64,000 nt of DNA from Gemmatimonadales bacterium (GTDB taxonomy: Bacteria > Gemmatimonadota > Gemmatimonadetes > Gemmatimonadales > GWC2-71-9). Positions 54,103 to 64,000 of this stretch are shown here, in pieces. Position 1 is the stretch's first letter. Each line of letters starts with the position of its first letter. Under the pieces are notes generated by a model, which had not been told where the DNA came from, did no database searches, and worked only from the letters and a program-made list of their open reading frames with translations. The position numbers and the translations under genes are program-made. The stretch spans positions 62,001 through 126,000 of the forward strand of contig DASUJH010000051.1 in NCBI GenBank assembly GCA_036279355.1, given 5' to 3'.

Positions 54103-55425
54103 ATGTCGAGTTCGGCTGAGATGTTGGCCGCGTTTCGCGAGCTGACGACGACAAAACAACTGGAACGCTCCGACCTGCTCGAGCTGCTGCGCGACGGGAT
54201 CCAGGCGGCCCTCGTCCGCAAGTTCGGGCCGAATGTCAAGTTCGAGCTCAGTGTGGACGAGATGCAGGGCACCATCCGGATCGTTCGCCTGCGCCAGGTG
54301 GTGGAGGCGGTGGAGGACCCGAGCTATCAGATCACGCTGGAAGACGCGCAATTCGAGGATCCGGACTTCGAGGTGGGCGACATGCTGGAGGAGGAGATCT
54401 CCTTCGCCGAGTTCGGCCGCCTTGCGGTGCAGGCCGCCAAGCAGCGCATCATCCAGCGGGTGCGCGAGGGAGAGCGGACCCGCATCCGCGAGGAGTTCGC
54501 CGGCAAGGTGGGCGAGCTGCTCTCGGGTGAGATCCAGCAGATCGAGCGCGGCAAGCTGGTCGTCATGCTGAACAAGTTCCGCGAGGCAGAGGCGATCATC
54601 CCCTACCGCGAGCAGAACCACCGCGAGCACTTCCACCAGGGCGACACGGTGCGCTCGGTGCTCAAGCGGCTCGAGGAGACGCCGAAGGGTCCCCGGCTCA
54701 TTCTCTCCCGCGGCGACCCGCTCTTCGTGAAGGCGCTCTTCAAGCTCGAAGTGCCCGAGATCCAGCAGCAGATCGTCGACATCCGCGCCATCGCGCGCGA
54801 GGTGGGGAGCCGCACCAAGGTGGCCGTGATCTCGCGCGACGACGCCATCGATCCCGTCGGCGCCTGCGTCGGGCTCAAGGGCTCGCGGGTGCAGGCGGTG
54901 GTAAACGAGCTGGGCGGCGAGCGGATCGACATCGTGCCCTGGTCGCCGGACCCCGAGCGGTTCGCCCGGCTGGCGCTCGCGCCGGCCCGTGTGGCGAAAG
55001 TCTTCTCCGATCCGGAGAGCAAGACCATCCAGGCGGTGGTGGACGAAGATCAGCTCTCGCTCGCCATCGGCCGCAACGGGCAGAACGTGCGGCTCGCCTC
55101 CGAGCTCACCGGCTGGAAAATCGATCTCTACTCCAGCCGCGAGTGGCTCGAGCGCGGCGGCGAGGGGCCGCTATTCGCCCCGCTCCCGCCGGAAGATGAG
55201 ATGGTCTCGCAGGTGCCGCTCACCGAGCTCAAGGGGCTTTCGCCGGAGCTCATCGCGATCCTGAACGGCGCGGGGTACCGCACGCTCAACGACGTGCTCG
55301 ACCTCGATCGCGACGACGTGACCAAGATTCCCGGCATGACGCCCGAGGCGGCCGAGCAGCTCATGACCTTCCTCGCCGAGCTGACGGACGAGGACGGCGC
55401 CGAGGAGGCCCGGCCCCGGGCGTGA
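54103..55425 (+). CDS. nusA: Transcription termination/antitermination factor NusA
   Basis: 440 aa. The N-terminal RNA-polymerase-binding domain (1-130) is followed by S1 (about 135-200), KH1 and KH2 (ISRDDAIDPVGACVGLKGSRVQAVVNELGGERIDIV) and one C-terminal helix-hairpin-helix repeat (IAILNGAGYRTLNDVLDLDRDDVTKIPGM). It modulates pausing and intrinsic termination, and so could act on the terminator in its own operon leader. ATG 54103. Confidence 0.96.
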   Translation: MSSSAEMLAAFRELTTTKQLERSDLLELLRDGIQAALVRKFGPNVKFELSVDEMQGTIRIVRLRQVVEAVEDPSYQITLEDAQFEDPDFEVGDMLEEEISFAEFGRLAVQAAKQRIIQRVREGERTRIREEFAGKVGELLSGEIQQIERGKLVVMLNKFREAEAIIPYREQNHREHFHQGDTVRSVLKRLEETPKGPRLILSRGDPLFVKALFKLEVPEIQQQIVDIRAIAREVGSRTKVAVISRDDAIDPVGACVGLKGSRVQAVVNELGGERIDIVPWSPDPERFARLALAPARVAKVFSDPESKTIQAVVDEDQLSLAIGRNGQNVRLASELTGWKIDLYSSREWLERGGEGPLFAPLPPEDEMVSQVPLTELKGLSPELIAILNGAGYRTLNDVLDLDRDDVTKIPGMTPEAAEQLMTFLAELTDEDGAEEARPRA

Positions 55426-55802
55426 GCGATCTACTGGGCCTCATCGGCCTCGGCGCTCGAGGACGGCTGGTGGTGATCGGGGTGGACGCGGTGCGGCGGG
55501 AGTTGCAGGCCGACGAGTTGAGCTGCGTGGTCGTGGCGTCCGACGCGAGCGAGCGCGCGGTGGACAAGGTCGTCCGTCTCGCGGCGGCGAGAAGAGTGCC
55601 GCTCGTGGCGGGCCCCGACGCGGCGGCGATCGGCGCGCGGCTCGGGCGGCCGCCGGTGATGGTGGTCGGGGTGCGCGATCGCGGGTTGGCCGGCGGCATC
55701 GTGCGATCGGCGCCGCCGGGCAAGGGGCCGGGGCGGCCGGGGGCGCGCGGCCCGAGGGCGGTGGTACGGGAACCGGCGCGTGAGCGGCCGGAGCGACAGT
55801 GA
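55422..55802 (+). CDS. YlxQ-like ribosomal L7Ae-family protein
   Basis: 126 aa. The core VVVASDASERAVDKVVRLAAARRVPLVAGPDAAAIGARLG is L7Ae-type (RNA kink-turn binding fold). The Gly/Pro/Arg-rich tail is probably disordered. The place between nusA and infB is that of ylxQ; ylxR, often beside it, is absent. GTG 55422 overlaps the nusA stop (GTGA). Confidence 0.82.
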   Translation: MSDLLGLIGLGARGRLVVIGVDAVRRELQADELSCVVVASDASERAVDKVVRLAAARRVPLVAGPDAAAIGARLGRPPVMVVGVRDRGLAGGIVRSAPPGKGPGRPGARGPRAVVREPARERPERQ

Positions 55803-55813
55803 CGGAGGATTGA

Positions 55814-58513
<2,700 letters not shown>

Positions 58514-58514
58514 C

Positions 58515-58796
58515 GTGGTCGTGGCCGTGCGCACGTGGGAGTTGCATCTCGAGGGGTGCCAGTCGCTCAAGGACAAGCGGAGCGTGCTCAAGCCGCTCAC
58601 GGCGTCGCTCCGGCGGTCGTGCAACCTGTCGGTGGCCGAGACCGGTCATCAGGATCTCTGGCAGCGGGCGGAAATTGCCTGCGCGGCGGTCGGCAGCGCC
58701 CGTGCGGTGGTCGAGGAAACCCTTCGCTCGGCCGACCGACTTGTGGAGGGGGCCGACGGCGTGCGGATCATCGACACGGCGACGGCGTTTCGATGA
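58515..58796 (+). CDS. DUF503 family protein
   Basis: 93 aa. The pattern WELHLEGCQSLKDKRSVLKPL, then NLSVAETGHQDLWQRAEIACAAV is characteristic of DUF503 (YlxP). It lies between infB and rbfA as in many Gram-positive genomes; the function is unknown but linked to translation by context. GTG 58515 has AGGAG 9 nt upstream. Confidence 0.88.
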   Translation: MVVAVRTWELHLEGCQSLKDKRSVLKPLTASLRRSCNLSVAETGHQDLWQRAEIACAAVGSARAVVEETLRSADRLVEGADGVRIIDTATAFR

Positions 58797-58818
58797 TGGG
58801 CGCCGCGGGAGCTCGAGC

Positions 58819-59175
58819 ATGAAGTCCTCCCGGCGCCCCGAGCAGGTGGGCGAAACGGTGCGGCAAGTCGTGGCCGACGCGCTCGCCCGCGAGGTGCGCG
58901 ACCCGCGCGTCGGGTTCGTCACGGTCACGGCGGTGCGGGTAAGCGGCGACCTGTCCCACGCCCGCGTGCTGGTGGCGGTTCCGGGCGATGAAGCAGCGCG
59001 GACCCGGGCGCTCGAGGGCCTCATGAGCGCGGCAGGCTTCCTCCGGACCAAGGTCGCCCGCGCGCTGACCACTCGGGCGGTGCCGGAGCTGCATTTCGAG
59101 CTGGACGAGGGACTCGCGCACGCCGCGCGCATCAACGCGCTGCTCGACGGCCTCCGGCGGGAGTCGCCCGACTGA
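58819..59175 (+). CDS. rbfA: Ribosome-binding factor A
   Basis: 118 aa KH-type fold. RRPEQVGETVRQVVADALAREVRDPRVGFVTVTAVRVSGDLSHARV and the C-terminal ELHFELDEGLAHAARINALL are RbfA signatures. It is a late 30S maturation and cold-adaptation factor. ATG 58819 follows the DUF503 gene by 22 nt. The truB coding frame overlaps its stop as CTGA. Confidence 0.93.
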   Translation: MKSSRRPEQVGETVRQVVADALAREVRDPRVGFVTVTAVRVSGDLSHARVLVAVPGDEAARTRALEGLMSAAGFLRTKVARALTTRAVPELHFELDEGLAHAARINALLDGLRRESPD

Positions 59176-60086
59176 TCGGCGCGCTGCTCATCGACAAGCC
59201 CGGTGGCCCCACCTCGCATGATGTCGTGCGCCGGGTGCGCCGGATCTTCGGGCTCCGCGCGGTGGGCCACACCGGCACGCTGGATCCCTTCGCCAGCGGG
59301 CTCATGGTGGTGCTGCTCGGCCGGGCCACGCGGTTGGCGCGCTTCGTGGAGGCGGCGTCGAAGACCTATCTCGCCACCGCGCGTCTCGGCGTGCGGACCG
59401 ATACCGACGATGCGACCGGCACGCCGATCGGGGGCGCGGACGGTGGGCATGGGGCGGCGGACGGCGAGGCCGTGGCGGTGGACGAATCCCGGGTGCGCGC
59501 GGCGCTCGCTGCCTTGAGCGGCCCGCAGCGCCAGCGGCCGCCGGCGTATTCGGCCAAGCACGTCGCCGGCACCCGAAGCTATCGGCTGGCGCGCGCGGGC
59601 AAACGGGTGGAGTTGCGGGAGACGGCCGTGACGGTGCACCGGATCGAGCTGGTCGAGTGGCACCGCGATGCGGTGACGTTTCGGACGGTGGTGAGCGCCG
59701 GCACCTACGTTCGGGCGCTGGCGCGCGACCTGGGCGACGCGCTGGGCGTCGGCGCGCACCTGTCGGAGCTTCGCCGCGAGGCGATCGGCCGTCTGCGGGT
59801 GGAGGAGGCCGTGCCGCTCGACGCGCTCACGCGCGAGACGTTGCCGGTCCCGCTCCGGCACGTGCTGTCCGACCTGCCGGCGGTCGAGCTGGATGACGCC
59901 GCGCGGGCAGGAGTGCGGCACGGGCGCGCGGTGCCGATGCCGGCCGATCGCGCGGCGGCCGGGCAGAACACGATCGTCGCGGGCGCCAGTCCCGCCGTGC
60001 TGCTGGTCGCCGATGGCGAGGTGGTTGCCGTGGCGCGCGAGGAGGGAGGCTGGCTCCGGCCGAGCGTCGTGCTGGAGGACGCATGA
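59172..60086 (+). CDS. truB: tRNA pseudouridine(55) synthase, probable CTG start
   Basis: About 304 aa. The catalytic motif AVGHTGTLDPFASGLM holds the Asp. Motif I (LLIDKPGGPTSHDVVRRV) lies upstream of the first canonical start (GTG 59226), and no ATG, GTG or TTG precedes it in frame. CTG 59172 gives the full N-terminus, overlaps the rbfA stop as CTGA, and has GGGAG 8 nt upstream. It modifies U55 of the tRNA T-loop. Order rbfA-truB-ribF is widespread. Confidence 0.92.
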   Translation: MIGALLIDKPGGPTSHDVVRRVRRIFGLRAVGHTGTLDPFASGLMVVLLGRATRLARFVEAASKTYLATARLGVRTDTDDATGTPIGGADGGHGAADGEAVAVDESRVRAALAALSGPQRQRPPAYSAKHVAGTRSYRLARAGKRVELRETAVTVHRIELVEWHRDAVTFRTVVSAGTYVRALARDLGDALGVGAHLSELRREAIGRLRVEEAVPLDALTRETLPVPLRHVLSDLPAVELDDAARAGVRHGRAVPMPADRAAAGQNTIVAGASPAVLLVADGEVVAVAREEGGWLRPSVVLEDA

Positions 60087-60102
60087 GCCGGCCGGCGGCG
60101 TC

Positions 60103-61050
60103 GTGAGCGGGGCGATTTCACCCGATGCCGGCGGCGCCGTGGTCACCGTTGGCTCGTTCGATGGTGTGCATCTCGGGCACCAGGCGGTGCTGGCCGAGGT
60201 GGCGCGGCGGGCCGGGGCCGGGAAGCGGAAAAGCGTGCTGGTCACCTTTGAGCCGCATCCGCTCGCGGTGATCAACCCGCAGGCCGCGCCGCCGCTGCTT
60301 ACGAGCGGGCCGGAACGGCGCGAGATTCTCGCCCAGCTTCCGCTCGACACCGCGCTCTTCCTGCGGTTCGACCGGCGGCTCGCGGGGCTCTCGCCCGAGG
60401 AGTTCGTCCGCGAGGTGCTGCTCGCCCGCTGTGGGATGCGCGAGCTGGTGTTCGGCTACGACCACGGGTTCGGCCGGGGCCGCAGCGGCGACGTCGAGAC
60501 GCTGCGCCGGCTCGGGAGCGAGCTGGACTTCGCGGTCGACGTGGTGCCGCCGATCGATGCCGGCGGGGAGCCGGTGTCGAGCGGCCGGATCCGCCGCGCG
60601 ATCGCGGGCGGTGATCTCCGGACCGCGGCGCGCCTGCTCGGCCGGCCGTACACCGTGAGCGGGCGCGTGGGTGCGGGAGAGCGGCGCGGTCGGCTACTCG
60701 GCGTGCCGACCATCAATCTCGACGGCGTGCCGCGCGAAAAGCTGCTTCCGCCGGACGGCGTGTACGCGGTCTGGGTGGAGTGGCGCGGCGGACGCGCCGG
60801 GGGAATGATGAACCAGGGGCCCAAGCCCACCTTCGAGGATGCGCGGCGGTCGATCGAGGCCCATCTGTTCGGCTTCGATTGCGACCTCTACGGCGAGTGG
60901 GTGCGCATCGAATGGGTGGAGCGGCTCCGCGACGTTCGGCGCTTTGCCGGCGTCCAGCAGTTGCAGGACCAGTTGGAGCGCGATCGCGCGCGGGCCGAGG
61001 CGATCCTCGCCGCCGGGCCGCCGGACCTTAGCCGCGTCATGCACGCGTGA
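60103..61050 (+). CDS. ribF: Bifunctional riboflavin kinase/FAD synthetase
   Basis: 315 aa. The N-terminal adenylyltransferase domain has GSFDGVHLGHQAV and SSGRIRRAI. The C-terminal kinase domain has LGVPTINL (PTAN-type motif with Ile for Ala) and GVYAVWV. It converts riboflavin to FMN and FAD. The start is GTG 60103, 16 nt after truB. The standard end of the infB-rbfA-truB-ribF run. Confidence 0.93.
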   Translation: MSGAISPDAGGAVVTVGSFDGVHLGHQAVLAEVARRAGAGKRKSVLVTFEPHPLAVINPQAAPPLLTSGPERREILAQLPLDTALFLRFDRRLAGLSPEEFVREVLLARCGMRELVFGYDHGFGRGRSGDVETLRRLGSELDFAVDVVPPIDAGGEPVSSGRIRRAIAGGDLRTAARLLGRPYTVSGRVGAGERRGRLLGVPTINLDGVPREKLLPPDGVYAVWVEWRGGRAGGMMNQGPKPTFEDARRSIEAHLFGFDCDLYGEWVRIEWVERLRDVRRFAGVQQLQDQLERDRARAEAILAAGPPDLSRVMHA

Positions 61051-61065
61051 GTTGCTGAGCAGACG

Positions 61066-62778
61066 ATGCCCACGAACATCCGGAACCGCCTGATCATTAT
61101 CGCCCTACTTGTCGGGCTGTGCGTCTACTTTCTCTTCCCCCGCACCGCAACGGTTCGCGTGCGTGGCGCGGATGGCGCCATGCACAACGTCGAGCGGGAG
61201 CAGGTGCCGCTCAAGCGCGGCCTCGACCTGCAAGGCGGGATGCACCTCGCGCTCGATCTCGACCAATCGAAGCAGGTCTCGTCCGATCCCAAGCGCGACC
61301 TCGACCTGGCGCTGACCGTGTTGCGCAAGCGCATCGACGAGTTCGGCGTCACGGAGCCGCTGATCCAGAAGGTGGGCGACGACCGCATCGTGGTCGAGCT
61401 GGCCGGGGTAACCGAGCCCGCCCGCGCAAAGGAAATCGTGCAGCGGAGCGCTTTCCTCGAGTTCAAGATCACCGATGAGACCCACGCGCTCGAGAAGGCG
61501 CTGCCCGCGATGGACCGCGCGCTCAAGGGCCTGGGTGTCACGTCCATCGACACGGGCGGTGCCAAGGGCGCGGCCAATGCCGCCGGCGCCAAGCAGCCGT
61601 CCGCCGTCCAGCAGCTGCTCCACGGCGATACCGCCAGCGCGGCCAGCGATACCTCGAAGCCGGCCGCCGACACCGCGAAGCCGGCGGCCGACACGACGCC
61701 CCTGATCGGCGGCGTATTGAGCTCGCTCGTGCAACCCGCGTCCGCGATCGAAGCGAGTGCGGTCCCCGGCGAGTACATCGTGCCAGAAACCGCATTTCCG
61801 CGGGTCGACAGTCTGCTCAACCTGCCCGCGATCAAGCGCCAGCTCCCGCGCGGCATCACGCTTCGCTGGGCAGGCACGCCCACGAGCATCGGGGTGCAAT
61901 CCTACCGGTACCTCTACGCGCTCGACGAGAAGAGCATCATCACCGGTGCCAACCTCGAGGACGCCAAGGCCGAGCTCGATCCGCTCACCAACGGCCCGAT
62001 CGTCACCTTCCAGCTCGACCGTGCCGGCGGCCGCAAGTTCGGCGAAGAGACCGCCCGGCACATCGGCGACTACATGGCGATCGTCCTCGACGGCCGGGTG
62101 CAGGGGCGGCCGCCGGTGATCCAGAGCCGCATCGGGCGGAACGGTCAGATCACGTTGAGCGGCAAGTCGCTCCAGGAGGCGCAGGACCTGGCCCTCACGC
62201 TCAAGGCGGGCGCGCTGCCCATTCCGCTCAAGATTGTCGAGGAGCGCCAGGTGGGCGCGAGCCTCGGCGCCGACTCGATCCGCGGCGGGATCACGGCCGG
62301 GCTGGTGGGCACCCTGCTCGTCGTTCTCATCATGATCGCGTACTACCGGTGGAGCGGCGTGCTCGCGGTAGTGGCGCTCGCCCTTTACATCCTCTTCACG
62401 TTGGGCGGGCTCGCGGCGTTCGGCGCGACGCTCACGCTGCCGGGTCTCGCGGGACTGGTGCTCTCGATCGGGATCGCGGTCGACGCCAACGTGCTCATCT
62501 TCGAACGGATCCGCGAGGAGCTGATCGCGGGCAAGACGATCCGGCTCGCCGTGGATGAGGGGTTCAAGCACGCGATGGACGCGATCATCGACTCCAACGT
62601 GAGTACCGTGCTCACGGCGCTCTTCCTCTTTCAGTTCGGCACGGGGCCGGTCAAGGGCTTTGCGGTGACGCTCATTCTGGGCATCGCGGCATCCATGATC
62701 ACGGCGGTGTTCGTCACCCGGACCTTCTTCCTCATGTGGCTCAACCGCCGGCCCGCCATGTCCACGCTGAGCATCTGA
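61066..62778 (+). CDS. secD: Protein translocase subunit SecD
   Basis: 570 aa. The first helix (LIIIALLVGLCVYFLF) is followed by RGLDLQGGMHLALDLD, a large periplasmic region with an Ala/Asp-rich insert (about 170-215), and five C-terminal helices with GIAVDANVLIFERIREEL. With SecF it uses the proton motive force to pull exported proteins. ATG 61066; secF follows 2 nt later. Confidence 0.95.
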   Translation: MPTNIRNRLIIIALLVGLCVYFLFPRTATVRVRGADGAMHNVEREQVPLKRGLDLQGGMHLALDLDQSKQVSSDPKRDLDLALTVLRKRIDEFGVTEPLIQKVGDDRIVVELAGVTEPARAKEIVQRSAFLEFKITDETHALEKALPAMDRALKGLGVTSIDTGGAKGAANAAGAKQPSAVQQLLHGDTASAASDTSKPAADTAKPAADTTPLIGGVLSSLVQPASAIEASAVPGEYIVPETAFPRVDSLLNLPAIKRQLPRGITLRWAGTPTSIGVQSYRYLYALDEKSIITGANLEDAKAELDPLTNGPIVTFQLDRAGGRKFGEETARHIGDYMAIVLDGRVQGRPPVIQSRIGRNGQITLSGKSLQEAQDLALTLKAGALPIPLKIVEERQVGASLGADSIRGGITAGLVGTLLVVLIMIAYYRWSGVLAVVALALYILFTLGGLAAFGATLTLPGLAGLVLSIGIAVDANVLIFERIREELIAGKTIRLAVDEGFKHAMDAIIDSNVSTVLTALFLFQFGTGPVKGFAVTLILGIAASMITAVFVTRTFFLMWLNRRPAMSTLSI

Positions 62779-62780
62779 CG

Positions 62781-63770
62781 ATGACGCGCTTCTTCGCCCA
62801 CGCCAATTACGATTTCATCCGGGTCCGCCGGTACGCGTACGCCGTCACGGCGGCCATCATCCTGCCGGGCCTGATTTTCTTGCTGGTGCGCGGTCTCAAC
62901 TACAGTATCGAGTTCACCGGTGGCACGCTGCTGCAGATCAAGACGCAGCAACCGGTCGACGTGGCCCGCATGCGATCCGCGCTCGACCGGCAAGGCATTC
63001 ACGGTGCCGAGATCCAGCAGTTCGGCACCGCCACCGAGTACGTGATCCGCGCGCGGGTGGCCAAGGCCGGCACCGACGCCAACGACACCCAGGCGACCGC
63101 GAACGCCGTCCACCAGGCGCTCGACAGCGATCTCGGCGCGGGGACGTACTCCATCCAGCGCACCGAAGCCGTCGGTCCGAAGGTCGGTGGCGAGCTCAGG
63201 CAGAAGGCGTTCTTCGCCATCTTCCTCTCATTCTTTGCCGTGCTGGCGTATCTCGCCTACCGATTCGAGTGGCGATTCGGGCTCGCGGCCGTGGTCGCCA
63301 CGGCCCACGACATCATCGCGACCATCGCCTTCATCGGGGTCCTTCACCTCGAGGTGAGCCTCGTCGTCGTCGGCGCCGTGCTCGCGATGGTGGGCTACTC
63401 GCTCAACGACACGATCATCATCTTCGACCGCGTACGCGAGAACCTGCGCAAGCACAAGCGCGAGTCCTTCAAGGATACGTTGAATCGCTCGATCAACGAG
63501 ACGCTGCCGCGGAGCATCCTGACCCACGGCACCACGCTCTCCACGCTCATCGCTTTGGCGATCTTCGGCGGCGAGGTGATCCGCCCCTTCGCACTGGTGA
63601 TGTTCTTCGGCGTGTTCACGGGCACGTTCTCATCGATTTATATCGCGTCGCCGGTGCTGATGGCCATCGAGGAGCGCTGGCCGGGCCCGGATGCGAGAGG
63701 AGCGAGGACGACGCGGCAGAAGGCGGTAGGGACGCCGGCGGGACGAAAGGCACAGCCCGCGGGGCGCTAG
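62781..63770 (+). CDS. secF: Protein translocase subunit SecF
   Basis: 329 aa. RGLNYSIEFTGGTLLQIK, YRFEWRFGLAAVVATAHD and GYSLNDTIIIFDRVREN are SecF signatures, with six helices. The basic C-terminal tail (TRQKAVGTPAGRKAQPAGR) is encoded partly by a sequence repeated in the following spacer. No Shine-Dalgarno is evident before ATG 62781, as expected for coupling to secD. Confidence 0.95.
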   Translation: MTRFFAHANYDFIRVRRYAYAVTAAIILPGLIFLLVRGLNYSIEFTGGTLLQIKTQQPVDVARMRSALDRQGIHGAEIQQFGTATEYVIRARVAKAGTDANDTQATANAVHQALDSDLGAGTYSIQRTEAVGPKVGGELRQKAFFAIFLSFFAVLAYLAYRFEWRFGLAAVVATAHDIIATIAFIGVLHLEVSLVVVGAVLAMVGYSLNDTIIIFDRVRENLRKHKRESFKDTLNRSINETLPRSILTHGTTLSTLIALAIFGGEVIRPFALVMFFGVFTGTFSSIYIASPVLMAIEERWPGPDARGARTTRQKAVGTPAGRKAQPAGR

Positions 63771-63781
63771 CGAGACGGTAC

Positions 63782-63856
63782 AGGCGGTAGGGACGGTAGA
63801 GCCGGTGAGGGAGTCCGCCGGCCGAGTCCTTACCGCCTCTACCGCCCCCACCGCCT
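63782..63856. repeat. 75-bp imperfect palindrome between secF and tatD
   Basis: Arms of 30 nt (63782-63811 and 63827-63856) pair at 27 positions, including two G-T pairs, around a 15-nt loop. Built from GGCGGTAGGG/GGTAGAG-like units. The 13-mer GGCGGTAGGGACG occurs here (63783-63795) and again inside the secF end (63722-63734). No T-run follows, so a plain terminator is unlikely. Confidence 0.8.
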
Positions 63857-63879
63857 ACCTGACCCCCTTACTACTCCGT

Positions 63880-64000
63880 ATGCTTGTCGACTCCCACTGC
63901 CACCTCACAGATCCAGCATACGATCTGGACCGCCTTGACGCCCTGGCGCGCGCCTGGGCGGCCGGGGTCGGGCACATCATTGCCATCGGCGAGTCTCGTG
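63880..64000 (+). CDS. tatD: TatD-family metal-dependent DNase (cut by window end)
   Basis: The first 40 codons are present: MLVDSHCHLTDPAYDLDRLDALARA. The HCH metal motif (SHCHL) at the start is typical of TatD hydrolases, 3'-5' exonucleases of the amidohydrolase fold. The remainder lies beyond 64000. No Shine-Dalgarno is evident upstream (CTACTCCGT). Confidence 0.85.
   Translation, partial: MLVDSHCHLTDPAYDLDRLDALARAWAAGVGHIIAIGESR

Overview
The window reads as chromosomal backbone from a high-GC, Gram-negative-type bacterium. Gemmatimonadota is the best guess: the GC is very high, and there are many RCC1-like and Ig-like secreted proteins, a sigma factor paired with a Ser/Thr kinase, a Bat/MoxR cluster, bacillithiol-type BshA and GroES/GroEL under a CIRCE element. 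The phylum is inferred from gene content, not from rRNA, which is absent. No tRNA, rRNA, CRISPR array, insertion sequence, integrase or phage gene was recognised. Genes are tightly packed, and many start on an ATGA, GTGA, TTGA or CTGA overlap with the previous stop.

Layout. 60-4490 is a pyrimidine operon (pyrR, pyrB, pyrC) followed by a class II aldolase and a coiled-coil/zinc-ribbon protein. rpsT lies opposite. 4937-7751 holds an M50-type membrane protease, scpA, scpB and an RsuA-family pseudouridine synthase. 7771-15454 is a MoxR-DUF58-Bat cluster with fused BatB/TPR and BatD/TPR/SH3 proteins. 15458-23304 runs mutL, miaA, bshA, uppP, birA, coaX, a UbiA-type prenyltransferase and a membrane protein. 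23308-26184 encodes small envelope proteins, an NlpC/P60 hydrolase and, opposite, a secreted copper-monooxygenase-like protein.

26412-28625 is the groES-groEL operon with promoter, CIRCE and terminator. 28674-32870 is the accessory part: a YadA-head/S74-chaperone surface protein, an Ig-like lipoprotein, a Uma2-family protein and a broken RCC1-repeat lipoprotein with a 9-G tract. 33047-36489 is a sigma factor/Ser-Thr kinase pair. 36958-40054 (minus) is manC, a GlmU-like protein and a YycJ-like hydrolase. 40223-48781 carries a lipoprotein, serS, a histidine kinase, a UvrD/PcrA helicase and gatCAB. 48783-51240 (minus) holds an M23 peptidase, a zinc phospholipase C-like protein and a membrane coiled-coil protein. 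51330-63770 is murA, pgeF, then rimP-nusA-ylxQ-infB-DUF503-rbfA-truB-ribF and secD-secF. A tatD start is cut by the window edge.

Most of the window is conserved housekeeping, and I found no clear multi-gene undescribed system. The best leads are: an intrinsic terminator with an upstream promoter just before rimP; the 9-G slippery tract separating a lipoprotein signal from its RCC1 domain; a secreted protein whose His/Met spacing matches PHM-type copper monooxygenases; three genes that seem to lack a canonical start codon (truB, the M50 protease, a small lipoprotein); a MurA with Asp in place of the fosfomycin-target Cys; and a 75-bp imperfect palindrome between secF and tatD. The promoters I can see share TTGAC-N17/18 with a C-containing -10 such as TAACCT or TACCTT.
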